A stretch of 32,958 nt of DNA from Pseudomonadota bacterium (GCA_019352135.1 JABBNX010000021.1:1-32958), one strand, 5' to 3'. Numbered from the stretch's first letter, positions 15,504-25,060 are shown. The notes: generated by a model not told the origin, from the letters alone. Program-made: numbers and translations.

Positions 15504-16568
15504 TCATCTTTCCGAAAAACACTCCATAATGGCAAGCACTCCCGGCAGGATTGTTAAAAAATGTTCCACAAGTATCGGGTCAAAATGAGTCCCGCTGTTC
15601 ATACGGATGTCAGCGACAGCATCATCCACAGACCAGGCTTTTTTGTAGGGACGGACAGAGGTAAGCGCATCGAAGACATCGACAATTGCCGCGATACGAC
15701 CTTCCATGGGAATGCCTTCACTTGCGAGCTTACTTGGGTAACCACTGCCATCCCATTTTTCGTGATGTGTCAGCGCTATGATCCGGGCTGTTTCGAGCAG
15801 TTCGTTGTTTGAACCGGACAGGATATCAGCACCAATGGTGGTGTGGGTTTCCATGATTGCCCGTTCTTCCGGCGTCAATCGCGCCGGCTTCAGCAAAATG
15901 GTGTCGGAAATGCCGATTTTCCCCAGATCATGCATGGTACTGGTGTACAGCATCAGGTTGCAGCGTTCCTCGCTCCATCCGACCTGCTTGGCCAGCAGGG
16001 CAGCACTATGGCTCATGCGCAGGATATGCTGCCCGGTTTCATTATCGCGATACTCCGAAGCCCGCCCGAGCCGTTGTACGATTTCCAGGCGGGACTGAAC
16101 CACTTCAACAGTACGTTTCCGCACCATTTCTTCAAGAACCCCCTGCTGGTCCACCTTGAGCCGCAGCGCCAAGTGGGCATCGAGCAGATTTCTGACCCTG
16201 GCCAGAAGTTCATACCGGTCAAATGGCTTGCTGAGAAAGTCACGGGCACCTTCGTTGAGAGCCCGCATCAGGAAGTCCCGCCCGGACTGGGCGGTCAGGA
16301 CAAGAATCGGAGGAAGCAATGGATCGCCCAGTTCCTTTAATTGCGCCATCACCTCATAGCCATTCAGATGCGGCATATTGATATCCAGGAGAATCAGCGC
16401 CGTCACTTCAGCGCAATAGGCATCCCGCACCTGACGCGGATCAGCAATGCACACCAGGTTTGTATACCCCTCGGCCCTCAGCATTTTATCGAGCAGTTTC
16501 AGGTTGGCCGGCTCGTCGTCAACGATCAGTATCCTGCTGTTATGCGTGGTTTCAACAGACTCTGTCAT
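15504..16568 (-). CDS. Response regulator with HD-GYP cyclic-di-GMP phosphodiesterase domain
   Basis: A 354-residue RpfG-type regulator. Residues 10-130 are a receiver domain with the acidic pocket DD (17-18), phospho-acceptor D62 in LILLDINMP and the switch residues in LTAQS and SKPF. After a helical linker, residues about 170-350 are an HD-GYP domain with HILRMSH, the metal pair H213-D214 in MHDLGKIG, and the GYP motif HHEKWDGSGYP (268-278). It should hydrolyse c-di-GMP under the control of phosphorylation. It overlaps the upstream hybrid kinase by the sequence ATGA, an arrangement of translational coupling, which points to that kinase or the next one as its phosphate source. Confidence 0.95.
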   Translation of the reverse strand: MTESVETTHNSRILIVDDEPANLKLLDKMLRAEGYTNLVCIADPRQVRDAYCAEVTALILLDINMPHLNGYEVMAQLKELGDPLLPPILVLTAQSGRDFLMRALNEGARDFLSKPFDRYELLARVRNLLDAHLALRLKVDQQGVLEEMVRKRTVEVVQSRLEIVQRLGRASEYRDNETGQHILRMSHSAALLAKQVGWSEERCNLMLYTSTMHDLGKIGISDTILLKPARLTPEERAIMETHTTIGADILSGSNNELLETARIIALTHHEKWDGSGYPSKLASEGIPMEGRIAAIVDVFDALTSVRPYKKAWSVDDAVADIRMNSGTHFDPILVEHFLTILPGVLAIMECFSER

Positions 16569-18370
16569 TTCGTATCCTCCGAAGCATTTTTATCCAATAA
16601 GGCATCAACCGCTGCAACAAAATGCTGCAGGTTGATCGGCTTGGCCAGGTAGTCATCAAAACCGGCCTCTTTCAGCCGGTGTACCTGATCCGCCATAACG
16701 CTGGCTGTCACCGCTATTACCGGAATAGCCCGTGTTTCCGGGTTCTGCCTCAGGAGTCCAAGAGCTTCAAAGCCATCCATGCCGGGCAGGTTGATATCCA
16801 TCAGAATCAGGTGGGGCCTGCCGATACGGACCAGTTCCAGCCCCGCTTCTGCAGATTCCGCGGTAAGCAGCTCTATACCGCCAAGACCGGATATGATTTT
16901 TTTCACGAGCCGCATATTAGCCAGGTTGTCTTCGACATACAGCACTCTGCGTGTGCGCTCGGACGAAACCGGCAGAGGTGCCGTTGGAGCATCAGGTGAC
17001 ATTTCCATCTCTTCCATCTGCTCTGCCTGGACCAATTCCACCCAGAACAGGCTACCGCAGCCAAGGCTGGTTTCAAAACCGATTGTTCCTCCCATTGCCT
17101 CGGTCAATCGCTTTGAGAGAACCAGACCGATGCCGGTACCCTCTATCAGCCCATCAACGGTTGCAGCACGCTCAAAGGGCTGAAACAGAGACGGTAAAAA
17201 CTCCGGCTCAATGCCGTGTCCGGTGTCACGCACCCAGATCCGCAGGAAACTGTCCGGTTCCAGATCGCATCCGACCTCAACTTTCCCGCCGTCACGATTG
17301 TACTTGATTCCATTGGATACAAGATTGATCAGCACCTGGCGCAGCCTGATACGATCCGCCTTGACGCGGGCCGGCGTCCCTGGGGCAAGGGTAACGGTGA
17401 TGCCGTGCTTTTCGGCCAAGGGCCTGAGCAGGGAGATGCACTCAAGACACAGTTCCCGAGGCTCCAAAGCCTCCAGAGAGAGCGACAACCGGCCACTCTC
17501 GATCCTGGCAAGATCCAGCACTTCATTGATCAATGTAAGCAGATGATGTCCCGCTTTGCTGATCTCGTGGAGACTATCCTGCTGGTCATCGGAAAGCGGA
17601 TTGTTCCGATCATCTTCCAACAGTTGCGTAAAGCCGATAATGGCGTTCATCGGGTTCCGCAGTTCATGGCTCATGCGCGAAAGAAACTCGCTCTTGGCCC
17701 GATTGGCGGTCTCGGCATCCTCCAGAGCCTGCCGCATGGCTGCTTCAGTTATCCGCAACTCGGTCAGTTCGACGGCAAAAGAACCGACCTCTTCCACGAT
17801 GCCATCCACACTGCGATTAAGAGGAAATGCATATAGATCAAACGTTCGCTGCCGCCCGGTCAAATCAGGAAAGGTGATCTCGAATTGCGCATGCTTCCCT
17901 TCTTTTCTGACCGAATCAATCTCGCTGTTCATAATCGCAGCGACATCCGGCGGGTAGAGTTGGCTGTTGCTCACCATCATGTCATCAACGGAAAGTCCGA
18001 AAAAGCTGCGAAACTTGTTACTGCAGGCAACGATCAATCCGTGCCGGTTCCGTATCGCTACCAATACCGGTATGTTGGCAAGAACTCCGTCGAGCCTGCC
18101 GGCAAGAAGTTTTTGCGACGAGAGGTAGCACCGCTTTATCCACACAAAACCGGCAATCACTCCCGTAACCAGCAGTAAAAAAGAGACGAGCAGGGCGTAC
18201 CATTCGCCCCGTTGGCCCGACACAGGCAGTTCCCGATTATAAAAGCCTGCCACCGCAATTGCCACTAACAGCAGTACACAGCCGTTTAAAAGAGAGAACA
18301 GCACCACCCTTCCGGACGCCGATTTCACCGTTTTTTCTTGTTCGCACCCTGGTGAAGCATTACATGACAT
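16565..18370 (-). CDS. Membrane hybrid sensor histidine kinase (PAS-HisKA-HATPase-REC)
   Basis: A 601-residue kinase. Two transmembrane helices (about 23-43 and 58-79) flank a very short periplasmic loop. A PAS domain lies at about 92-205. HisKA has H235 in SRMSHELRNPMNAIIGF. HATPase_c has N353-type N box (LVSNGIKYN), DTGHGIEPEF, and GTGIGLVLSKRL. A C-terminal receiver has D525 in LILMDINLPGMDG and KP at the end. The short extracytoplasmic loop suggests sensing in the membrane or by the PAS domain. Its stop overlaps the start of the HD-GYP regulator (ATGA), and it begins 43 nt after the PAS-PAS kinase, with AAGGAAAGGG as ribosome-binding site. The kinase core is closely similar to that of the neighbour, suggesting duplication. 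Confidence 0.95.
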   Translation of the reverse strand: MSCNASPGCEQEKTVKSASGRVVLFSLLNGCVLLLVAIAVAGFYNRELPVSGQRGEWYALLVSFLLLVTGVIAGFVWIKRCYLSSQKLLAGRLDGVLANIPVLVAIRNRHGLIVACSNKFRSFFGLSVDDMMVSNSQLYPPDVAAIMNSEIDSVRKEGKHAQFEITFPDLTGRQRTFDLYAFPLNRSVDGIVEEVGSFAVELTELRITEAAMRQALEDAETANRAKSEFLSRMSHELRNPMNAIIGFTQLLEDDRNNPLSDDQQDSLHEISKAGHHLLTLINEVLDLARIESGRLSLSLEALEPRELCLECISLLRPLAEKHGITVTLAPGTPARVKADRIRLRQVLINLVSNGIKYNRDGGKVEVGCDLEPDSFLRIWVRDTGHGIEPEFLPSLFQPFERAATVDGLIEGTGIGLVLSKRLTEAMGGTIGFETSLGCGSLFWVELVQAEQMEEMEMSPDAPTAPLPVSSERTRRVLYVEDNLANMRLVKKIISGLGGIELLTAESAEAGLELVRIGRPHLILMDINLPGMDGFEALGLLRQNPETRAIPVIAVTASVMADQVHRLKEAGFDDYLAKPINLQHFVAAVDALLDKNASEDTK

Positions 18371-18412
18371 GGAGACCCTTTCCTTGCCGGTAGTAGGCCA
18401 AAAACGCCCCCT

Positions 18413-19990
18413 TCATGATGATATGCCCATGGCAGCCGGTCCTTCTTCCAGTGGGAGTTCCAGCCAGAAGTCACTCCCCACGCCGAGGATGCTGGTCGCC
18501 CCCACCGTTCCTCCCATCGCCTCGACAAGTTGTTTGGTGATCGCCAGGCCGATACCGGTACCTTCCACTTCACCCAGTTCCTGCCCAAGCCGGTGAAACG
18601 GTTGAAACAGCTCTGAAAGCTTATCCGAAGCAATACCGGCACCGGTATCATGCACATGGATACGGATGCGCCGCTCGACCGGAAACAATTCATATTCCAG
18701 ACGTATCTGCCCAGTGGGGCGGTTATATTTGACTGCATTACTAAGCAGATTGACCAGAGCCTGCTTCAGGCGCGTTCGATCAGCATACAATGTACATCCC
18801 GATACAGCCGGGAGGATGAAGCAAATTCCCCGGTTCGCGGCCTGCGGGGTAGCCAGCGACAGGCATTCGTCCATCAGGTCATCCAAGAGAACCGGTCTCG
18901 GCATGAGGACCAGTCTACCGGACTCGATTCGGGCCAGATCCAGTACCTCGTCCACAAGTTCCAACAGATGACCTCCGGCATCAGTTATCTCCTGTACCGA
19001 ATCAAGCTGGTCCGGGTTAAGTCCGTGATCGGCCTCAAGAAGCTGGCCAAAACCGAGGATCGCATTCAAAGGCGTACGCAGTTCATGACTCATGTTGGAA
19101 AGAAACAGAGATTTTGCCCGGTTGGCGGCCTGTGCTTCATCACGTGCGTTTATCAGGCCTGTTTCCATCGCTTTGCGTCGGCTCAAATCACGAAAAACGG
19201 CAACGACGCCACAGCCACTGCCGCCGTCACTACAACCGATCGGACTCACGGACAGGCTGACCGGAAGGTAGCTGCCATCTTTGCAAAAGAGATTGTTATC
19301 ATCCGTCTTGCGCGGTATTCCGTCCATCAGGGTGTCGCAGACCGGACATTCTCCCTCCGGCACTCGAGCGGTAGGATCAACTGTGCAATGAAAGAGCTGA
19401 TGAGTGTTTTTCCCCAATACCTCATCTTGTTCATAGCCAAGCATGGCCAGGGCAGCCGGATTGATAAAAGTGCACACACCCAGAGAATCCACACCGAAAA
19501 CCCCTTCCCCCAGTGCCTCAAGCAGGGCATGGGTTCGTCCCAGCTCAAGAGACAGCTGTTCGTGGGCTTGCTTGAACGCTGTGATATCGGTACGGATCGA
19601 GATATAGCGCCATGGCCGCCCCTGTTCATCAAGGATCGGTACGATTGTGGCCTCTACCCAATAATAGCCGCCACCTTTCCTGCGGTTACAGACCGTTCCC
19701 TGCCAGACACGGCCCTTAGTTATCGTCCCCCACATGTCCCGATACAGAGAGTCGGAATGAACGCCTGATTTGACAATGCGATGGTTCTGGCCGATCAGTT
19801 CGCTGCGGTTGTAGCCGCTGATTGCACAGAACGTATCGTTAACCTCGACAATCGTGCCGTGCTCGTCAGTGGCACTGACAATCGCGTGCTGGTCGATGGC
19901 ATGGCGCAACTGTTCGTAACGGCTGGTATTTATCGGCAGGTTGCAGATCTGGTCGTTCTGCAATCCGCTACCCTTCATGTCAATATGCAT
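18413..19990 (-). CDS. Soluble PAS-PAS sensor histidine kinase
   Basis: A 525-residue cytoplasmic kinase without a transmembrane segment. PAS1 with its PAC motif covers about 28-142 (AIVSATDEHGTIVEVNDTFCAISGY...WRYISIRTDIT). PAS2 covers about 155-270 and carries a HQLFHCTVDPTARVPEGECPVC insertion with His and Cys residues (H197, H201, C202, C215, C218), a pattern seen in many PAS domains of this group. HisKA has H302 in SNMSHELRTPLNAILGF. HATPase_c has LLSNAVKYN, HDTGAGI and GTGIGLAITKQL. There is no receiver, so it needs a partner; the hybrid kinase and HD-GYP regulator directly downstream are the obvious candidates. ATG 19990 follows AAGG with an 8-nt gap. Confidence 0.94.
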   Translation of the reverse strand: MHIDMKGSGLQNDQICNLPINTSRYEQLRHAIDQHAIVSATDEHGTIVEVNDTFCAISGYNRSELIGQNHRIVKSGVHSDSLYRDMWGTITKGRVWQGTVCNRRKGGGYYWVEATIVPILDEQGRPWRYISIRTDITAFKQAHEQLSLELGRTHALLEALGEGVFGVDSLGVCTFINPAALAMLGYEQDEVLGKNTHQLFHCTVDPTARVPEGECPVCDTLMDGIPRKTDDNNLFCKDGSYLPVSLSVSPIGCSDGGSGCGVVAVFRDLSRRKAMETGLINARDEAQAANRAKSLFLSNMSHELRTPLNAILGFGQLLEADHGLNPDQLDSVQEITDAGGHLLELVDEVLDLARIESGRLVLMPRPVLLDDLMDECLSLATPQAANRGICFILPAVSGCTLYADRTRLKQALVNLLSNAVKYNRPTGQIRLEYELFPVERRIRIHVHDTGAGIASDKLSELFQPFHRLGQELGEVEGTGIGLAITKQLVEAMGGTVGATSILGVGSDFWLELPLEEGPAAMGISS

Positions 19991-20162
19991 AAAAATACCT
20001 TTTCGATGAAATCCAGGAGACGTTGGTAGTTTGCAGGTCTTAAGAGGTGTAGAATTTTGGATTATATGGTCGGCTACCTTTCAATCACGGTCCATTAAAG
20101 ATTAACATGATCATTCATGTCCTTTATTTTGCATAGTGTAAAAGAAATATCAACAAAAAACA

Positions 20163-20174
20163 CACTAATTAGTG
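20163..20174. promoter_or_regulatory. 12-bp perfect palindrome upstream of the kinase operon
   Basis: CACTAATTAGTG is an uninterrupted palindrome, 173 bp upstream of the PAS-PAS kinase start, followed on the minus strand by six T. It is operator-like in form. A TATAAT hexamer on the minus strand at 20066-20061 could be the -10 of the kinase operon, but no -35 fits it. In the rest of the 19991-20162 stretch I see nothing else. Confidence 0.3.
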
Positions 20175-20198
20175 CGGTTTTAGATTGTTCGCCACAGA

Positions 20199-20220
20199 TC
20201 CTCACGTGAGGAACTCACGT
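20199..20220. repeat. Overlapping palindromes between tyrS and the kinase operon
   Basis: TCCTCACGTGAGGA (20199-20212) is a 14-bp perfect palindrome. Its right half also forms ACGTGAG-GAA-CTCACGT (20204-20220). The second arm runs directly into the tyrS terminator hairpin, so the three symmetric elements are nested. It could be a protein site or an additional hairpin of the terminator. Confidence 0.4.
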
Positions 20221-20265
20221 TACCAAAACGGGACCGACTAAGTGCCGGTCCCGTTTTGGTAACGT
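20217..20265 (-). terminator. Terminator hairpin downstream of tyrS
   Basis: A 20-bp perfect inverted repeat (20217-20236 with 20246-20265, nine-base loop), starting 15 nt after the tyrS stop. The stem core is CGGGACCG/CGGTCCCG, flanked by AAAA and TTTT inside the repeat. A shorter hairpin with a U4 tail is therefore possible in either direction, making it a likely bidirectional terminator. Confidence 0.78.
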
Positions 20266-20280
20266 CATGTAACATACTGA

Positions 20281-21492
20281 CTATATAACAATTATCCTTG
20301 CAAAACGGCGCTTGCCTATCTGGACGATATACTCTCCGGCAGCGGTCAGCTCCACGTTGGTGTCGCTGACTTTATCGTTATTCAACTTCACCCCTCCCTG
20401 ATCAATAGCGCGGCGCCCTTCACCGTTGGACTTGGTCAGACCGGCCTCGGTCATAGCTCTGGCCAGCAGGATTGAACCATCGGCCAGCACGAAGCTCACC
20501 TGCGGCATATCCTCAGGGATCTCGTTATCCTTAAAGCGTTTGACAAAGTTCTCCTCCGCAACTTCTCCGGCGCCGGTGCCGTGGAAGCGGGACACGATTT
20601 CTCGCCCCAGGCGTTTCTTGGCCGCCATCGGGTGAAGCGAATGGTCCGCAAGATCACTTTTCAATTGTTCCAGCCCGGCCAGAGTCAGGTCGGAAAGAAG
20701 TTCATAGTAGCGCAGCATCAGATTATCCGATATGGACATGATTTTGCCGAATATTTCGTCAGCCGCCTCGTTGATGCCGATATAATTGCCAAGTGATTTG
20801 GACATTTTATTAACACCATCCAGGCCTTCCAAGAGCGGCATGGTCAGGACGCACTGCGGTGACTGCCCCCATTCCCGCTGCAGCTCACGTCCCATCAACA
20901 GGTTAAATTTCTGGTCAGTTCCGCCCAGCTCCACATCTGCCTTCATCGCAACAGAGTCATACCCCTGAATCAGTGGATAGAGAAATTCGTGAATGGCAAT
21001 CGGCTGCTGGGTCGTATACCGTTTGTGAAAGTCATCCCGCTCAAGCATCCGGGCGACGGTATACTTGGAAGCCAGCCCGATCATGCCGCCGCAGCCGAGC
21101 TCGTTCAGCCAGGTGGAGTTGAATACGACCTTCGTTTTCACCGGATCGAGGATTTTGAACACCTGCTCCTTGTAGGTTTCGGCATTCCTGAGGACATCAT
21201 CGCGTGTCAGCACCTTGCGTGTTTCGGATTTGCCGGTCGGGTCGCCGATCATGCCGGTAAAATCGCCGATCAGAAAATTGACCTCGTGCCCTAACTGCTG
21301 GAACTGGCGTAATTTCTGGATCAGTACGGTGTGTCCCAGATGCAGGTCGGGTGCGGTCGGATCGAAGCCCGCCTTTATAATCAATGGCACTCCGGTTGCG
21401 ATCGACTTTGCCAGTTTCTCTTCCAGTTCCTTTTCAACAAGAACTTCAACCGTGCCGCGTTTTATGACGGCCATCTGTTCTGCTACGGACAT
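20281..21492 (-). CDS. tyrS: Tyrosyl-tRNA synthetase
   Basis: A 403-residue class I aminoacyl-tRNA synthetase that charges tRNA-Tyr. The HIGH-type motif is HLGH (51-54) in [17 protein letters not shown], the tyrosine pocket includes [20 protein letters not shown], the [19 protein letters not shown] block is intact, and KMSKS is at 229-233. A C-terminal S4 RNA-binding domain covers about 340-403 ([18 protein letters not shown]). The length matches the shorter-loop (TyrRS type 2) bacterial enzymes. AAGGAGTAGCAGAT precedes the ATG. It lies 23 nt after ymdB and is the last gene of the rny-ymdB-tyrS run, closed by the hairpin described downstream. Confidence 0.97.
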   Translation of the reverse strand: MSVAEQMAVIKRGTVEVLVEKELEEKLAKSIATGVPLIIKAGFDPTAPDLHLGHTVLIQKLRQFQQLGHEVNFLIGDFTGMIGDPTGKSETRKVLTRDDVLRNAETYKEQVFKILDPVKTKVVFNSTWLNELGCGGMIGLASKYTVARMLERDDFHKRYTTQQPIAIHEFLYPLIQGYDSVAMKADVELGGTDQKFNLLMGRELQREWGQSPQCVLTMPLLEGLDGVNKMSKSLGNYIGINEAADEIFGKIMSISDNLMLRYYELLSDLTLAGLEQLKSDLADHSLHPMAAKKRLGREIVSRFHGTGAGEVAEENFVKRFKDNEIPEDMPQVSFVLADGSILLARAMTEAGLTKSNGEGRRAIDQGGVKLNNDKVSDTNVELTAAGEYIVQIGKRRFARIIVI

Positions 21493-21515
21493 ATCTGCTA
21501 CTCCTTGGAGCTGTT

Positions 21516-22301
21516 TCAGCAGGAAATATTTATGCGTTCAATACTCACAGCCTTGCCACTGATCTCGTCAACCCCGATCACAACGGCATTAAGGCGAATG
21601 TCTTTCTTTGCCACTTCAAACTTGGCAGGCAACTGGGTCAGGAAACGGTGAATTGTCTCTTCCTTCCCCATCCCGATCACAGAATCAAAACTGCCGGTCA
21701 TGCCGGCATCGGTAAGAAATGCCGTCCCGTGCGGGAGAATTCGTTCATCAGCAGTCTGAACGTGGGTATGAGTCCCGACCAGGGCGCTGACCCTACCGTC
21801 CAGATACCATCCCAATGCCGATTTTTCTGAGGTTGCTTCGGCATGAAAATCCACAAAAATGATCGACGTCTCTTTTTTCAGCCACTCTATTTCTTTATCT
21901 GCCGTCAGAAACGGGCATTCCAGAGTTTTCATATAGACCCGCCCCTCCAGATTGAGGACGCCGACTTTTACCCCCCCAGGGGTTGTCAGAATTACACTTC
22001 CGCCCCCCGGAGCCCCGGCCGGATAGTTGGACGGCCGGATAATGCGCTGATCAGCCAGGACCAGAGGAACCTGCTCTTTTTTGTCCCAGATATGATTGCC
22101 GCTTGTCAGCAGGTGGACACCCTGATTGAACAACTCCTTGGCAACATCGACCGTCAGCCCGAAACCACCAGCGGCATTTTCCCCATTGGCGATCACGATA
22201 TCGATCGTGTACCGGTCCACCAGGCGGTGCAACTCACGCGACAACGCCTGGCGGCCAGGTTTACCAATGATATCGCCTATAAATAATATGTTAACGGGCA
22301 T
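21516..22301 (-). CDS. ymdB: YmdB-family metallophosphoesterase
   Basis: A 261-residue protein of the TIGR00282/YmdB family, whose studied member hydrolyses 2',3'-cyclic AMP and affects gene expression in Bacillus. Metal-binding motifs in order are [47 protein letters not shown] and [12 protein letters not shown]. The ATG at 22301 gives the family N-terminus [10 protein letters not shown]; the same frame is open a further ten codons upstream but that would lie inside rny. The gene overlaps the end of rny by 11 nt, so the two are translationally coupled; linkage of ymdB to rny is common in bacteria. Confidence 0.95.
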   Translation of the reverse strand: MPVNILFIGDIIGKPGRQALSRELHRLVDRYTIDIVIANGENAAGGFGLTVDVAKELFNQGVHLLTSGNHIWDKKEQVPLVLADQRIIRPSNYPAGAPGGGSVILTTPGGVKVGVLNLEGRVYMKTLECPFLTADKEIEWLKKETSIIFVDFHAEATSEKSALGWYLDGRVSALVGTHTHVQTADERILPHGTAFLTDAGMTGSFDSVIGMGKEETIHRFLTQLPAKFEVAKKDIRLNAVVIGVDEISGKAVSIERINISC

Positions 22302-23862
22302 ATTCGACAGAACGGGTTTCACGAATAACATTTACTTTGATCTGACCGGGATAGGTCATTTCAGCTTCGATTTTTTTAGCAATATCACGGGCCATGACAA
22401 CCGACTGATCATCGTTAACCTGCTCGCTGGAAACCATGACGCGAATCTCGCGTCCGGCCTGGATCGCAAATGACGATTGAACACCGGCGAACGATGTAGC
22501 GATGCGCTCCAGGTCACCGAGACGTTTGACATAGGTTTCCATCATCTCGCGGCGGGCTCCGGGGCGGGCACCGGAAAGAGCATCGGCCGCCTGCACAAGA
22601 ATTGCCAGCACCGAATTCGGTTTCTCATCTTCGTGATGGGCCATGATGGCATGAACAATTTTAGGTGTTTCACCGTATTTACGGGCGAGTTCGGCGCCGA
22701 TAACCGCGTGTGAACCTTCAACTTCGTGGTCGACCGCTTTGCCCAGATCGTGCAAAAGGCCGGCGCGTTTGGCCTGTTTGACGTTGATTCCCAGTTCAGC
22801 TGCCATGATACCGCAGAGAAACGCAACTTCCAGTGAGTGGAGGTACACGTTTTGAGTGTAGGAGGTGCGATATTTAAGGCGGCCAATCAATTTGAGCACT
22901 TCCGGATGAATGCCATGGACACCAAGGTCGAAAGCAGCCTGTTCGCCGGCTTCTTTTATTGAAAGTTCCACTTCTTCGGTTGACTTTGCCACGACTTCTT
23001 CGATGCGGCCAGGGTGGATGCGCCCATCAGCCAGAAGCTTTTCCAGTGATAACCGGGCGATTTCACGGCGTACCGGGTTAAAGCCGGACAATATTACCGC
23101 CTCAGGTGTATCATCAATAATCAGGTCAATCCCTGTTGCCGCCTCAAGGGCACGAATATTCCGCCCCTCCCGGCCAATAATACGTCCTTTCATCTCATCA
23201 GACGGCAACGGCACAACAGAGACGGTACGCTCAGCCACATATTCACCAGCGTAACGCTGAATGGCAAGTGCCATGATTTCTTTCGCTTTTTTGTCGCCTG
23301 TTTCACGGGCTTCTTCTTCGATAGCCCTGATTATCTTGGCGGCGTCATGCTTTGCCTCTGTTTCCATTGCATTCATCAGTTCTTTTTTGGCTTCCGCAGC
23401 CGACATGCCGGAAATTTGTTCAAGGCGGGCATTTTGAACATCCGTCGCTTTTTTCAGTTCTTCGTCGCGCTGAAGAAGAACCTGCTCTTTTTGCGATACG
23501 GCCTGCTCTTTTTTGAGGACATCCATCTCCTTCTGATCGATCAAACCCGCTTTTTTATCGAGGTTTTCTTCTTTCAGAACCAATCTTTTTTCAAGAATTT
23601 GAAGATCCTTGTTTTTTTCGTTTGTTTTGCGTTCATGCTCTTCCTTGGCCTGAAGAGCGGCATCTTTGGCCTTGAGGAGTGCTTCCTTGGTAATGGTATC
23701 AGCTTCACGGCGGGCATCGTCGAGCACCTTGCCGGCAAGCTCTTCAGCCTGTTTCAGAATTGATCCTGTATCCTTCTTGTTGAGCTTGTTACCGGCAAAA
23801 TAGGATCCGGCTGCGACAACCATCAGCGAAATGGCAATGCCAATTATTACTTCAATACCCAT
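22291..23862 (-). CDS. rny: Ribonuclease Y
   Basis: A 523-residue membrane-anchored endoribonuclease that initiates mRNA decay. Residues 3-23 are the N-terminal transmembrane anchor. Residues about 30-190 form a long charged coiled coil (repeated K/E/Q heptads). The KH domain includes [10 protein letters not shown] (226-235), and the HD domain has H371-D372 in [21 protein letters not shown] with HHEDEKPNS further on. Length and order match RNase Y exactly. ATACAGGAGGTTGATAG supplies a strong ribosome-binding site. It is 47 nt downstream of the cyclo-ligase and overlaps ymdB. RNase J is encoded in the same window, so this organism carries both Gram-positive-type decay enzymes. Confidence 0.97.
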   Translation of the reverse strand: MGIEVIIGIAISLMVVAAGSYFAGNKLNKKDTGSILKQAEELAGKVLDDARREADTITKEALLKAKDAALQAKEEHERKTNEKNKDLQILEKRLVLKEENLDKKAGLIDQKEMDVLKKEQAVSQKEQVLLQRDEELKKATDVQNARLEQISGMSAAEAKKELMNAMETEAKHDAAKIIRAIEEEARETGDKKAKEIMALAIQRYAGEYVAERTVSVVPLPSDEMKGRIIGREGRNIRALEAATGIDLIIDDTPEAVILSGFNPVRREIARLSLEKLLADGRIHPGRIEEVVAKSTEEVELSIKEAGEQAAFDLGVHGIHPEVLKLIGRLKYRTSYTQNVYLHSLEVAFLCGIMAAELGINVKQAKRAGLLHDLGKAVDHEVEGSHAVIGAELARKYGETPKIVHAIMAHHEDEKPNSVLAILVQAADALSGARPGARREMMETYVKRLGDLERIATSFAGVQSSFAIQAGREIRVMVSSEQVNDDQSVVMARDIAKKIEAEMTYPGQIKVNVIRETRSVEYAR

Positions 23863-23909
23863 TCTATCAACCTCCTGTATATAAATCCGGGCCGCCTGGC
23901 GAACTCCGG

Positions 23910-24491
23910 TTACTTCTCTGCCCCCGTTCCGCGGGTGCGAATAATTCGTTTATCAGTGATGACAATTTCCATCGGTATATCGTGAACATCTGCCGGAATT
24001 GTTCCATCCGTCAGCTGGAAGTCATGGCACAACCCGACCAGATGGGCGGTGCACTCCGGGTGCTGCAGAAAACGGTCATAGAACCCTTTCCCATAGCCGA
24101 TCCGGTGACCTGTCAGGTCAAAAGCTACCCCCGGGACGATAATAAGGTCAGCTTCGTCGGCCTGGTGATCGTCCCCGGTCGGACACGGTTCCAGAATTCC
24201 AAATGCCCCTTCCTGTAACGCTTCAATCCGTTCGACATGGCGAAACACCATCTGGTGGCCGCAGACGGCCGGAAACAGCACTCGCTTACCCGCCTGAAAT
24301 GCGGCGGCAAGAATCAATCCGGTATCGGTTTCGTTATGGGCAGGCGCATACATCGCGATGCATTCAGACCGCTCGTACTCATCGAGAGAGAGCAGGTTAC
24401 GTTGTGCCGCGCGGCTTGAAGAAAGCCACGCATCATGACTGAGTGCACGACGCAGTGTCAGCAATTGCGAACGAAGCGAGCGCTTGGGCAT
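23910..24491 (-). CDS. 5-formyltetrahydrofolate cyclo-ligase
   Basis: A 193-residue enzyme that converts 5-formyl-THF to 5,10-methenyl-THF with ATP, recycling folate. Motifs: the basic N-terminus [29 protein letters not shown], a nucleotide-binding GKRVLFPAV segment, and the family signature [28 protein letters not shown] near 114-142. It is the ygfA/fau homologue. In many proteobacteria this gene directly follows the 6S RNA gene; here the 276-nt gap between it and zapA contains a structured RNA candidate. It reads in the same direction as zapA and rny. Confidence 0.93.
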   Translation of the reverse strand: MPKRSLRSQLLTLRRALSHDAWLSSSRAAQRNLLSLDEYERSECIAMYAPAHNETDTGLILAAAFQAGKRVLFPAVCGHQMVFRHVERIEALQEGAFGILEPCPTGDDHQADEADLIIVPGVAFDLTGHRIGYGKGFYDRFLQHPECTAHLVGLCHDFQLTDGTIPADVHDIPMEIVITDKRIIRTRGTGAEK

Positions 24492-24559
24492 ATAAATACT
24501 TTCGATACGACGAGTGCGGAGTGGCCCGAAGCGGAATCGGGAAGGTCGACCAGGGAGGC

Positions 24560-24720
24560 TGAAGAGGTGAAAAGCCGTGAGTGCTGTCAGGTAAAGGTAA
24601 TGATTACGATCATGCTACTCAAAAAGCTATTTCCCTTTCGGTGAGGATATATTCAACGGGCGTAACATTATTTCAATCAGGCGTGGAAATTACAGAGCCT
24701 GACGAGCCCGACCGGCAGTG
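24560..24720 (-). ncRNA. ssrS: Probable 6S RNA
   Basis: The 276-nt stretch between zapA and the cyclo-ligase gene holds no good coding frame, and this is the place where 6S RNA is encoded in many proteobacteria. On the minus strand it folds as a long irregular hairpin. GCCG at 24716-24713 pairs with CGGC at 24577-24574, GTCAGG at 24703-24698 pairs with CCTGAC at 24591-24586, and ATTTCC at 24690-24685 pairs with GGAAAT at 24634-24629. Large internal loops separate the stems, which is the general plan of 6S (closing stem, open bubble, terminal stem). A separate hairpin GTCTC-TCAGG-GAGAC lies just after the zapA stop. Ends are approximate and I see no primary-sequence match that decides it. 6S RNA would bind the housekeeping RNA polymerase holoenzyme. 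Confidence 0.45.
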
Positions 24721-24767
24721 AATTTATGCGAATATATGATCAAGTCTCCCTGAGAGACCATGTTAAA

Positions 24768-25040
24768 TCAGACCGTTTCCAGCGCCGCGATTATTCTGCT
24801 GATTCTGTTATCGAAAGCAGCATCCTGTTCGTGCCGCGATCGCAGCTCAAGCAATTCTTCCGACGCATTCAGCAGAGCAAGCGTCAGCACCAGTTGAGCA
24901 TCGCCGTTTCTAAGAGCAGCGCCGATTTCTTGAAGCTTGCCATTTACAAATGTTTCGACTGCCTTTACTTTTGCTTCAGGAGCCGAACTCCGTACTGAAA
25001 GTTCACGACCAAGGATTGTCACTGCATGGCTTGTTTTCAT
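24768..25040 (-). CDS. zapA: Cell division protein ZapA
   Basis: A 90-residue FtsZ-ring-associated protein. The N-terminal VTILGRELSVRSSAPEAKVKAVETFVNGKL segment is the ZapA globular head, and the rest (LALLNASEELLELRSRHEQ...ISRIIAALE) is the coiled-coil tail that makes the tetramer bundling FtsZ filaments. Length is typical. It begins 20 nt after zapB and precedes the probable 6S RNA, matching the zapA-ssrS-cyclo-ligase order known from enterobacteria and others. Confidence 0.9.
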   Translation of the reverse strand: MKTSHAVTILGRELSVRSSAPEAKVKAVETFVNGKLQEIGAALRNGDAQLVLTLALLNASEELLELRSRHEQDAAFDNRISRIIAALETV

Positions 25041-25060
25041 ACAATGACCACGATCATGCC

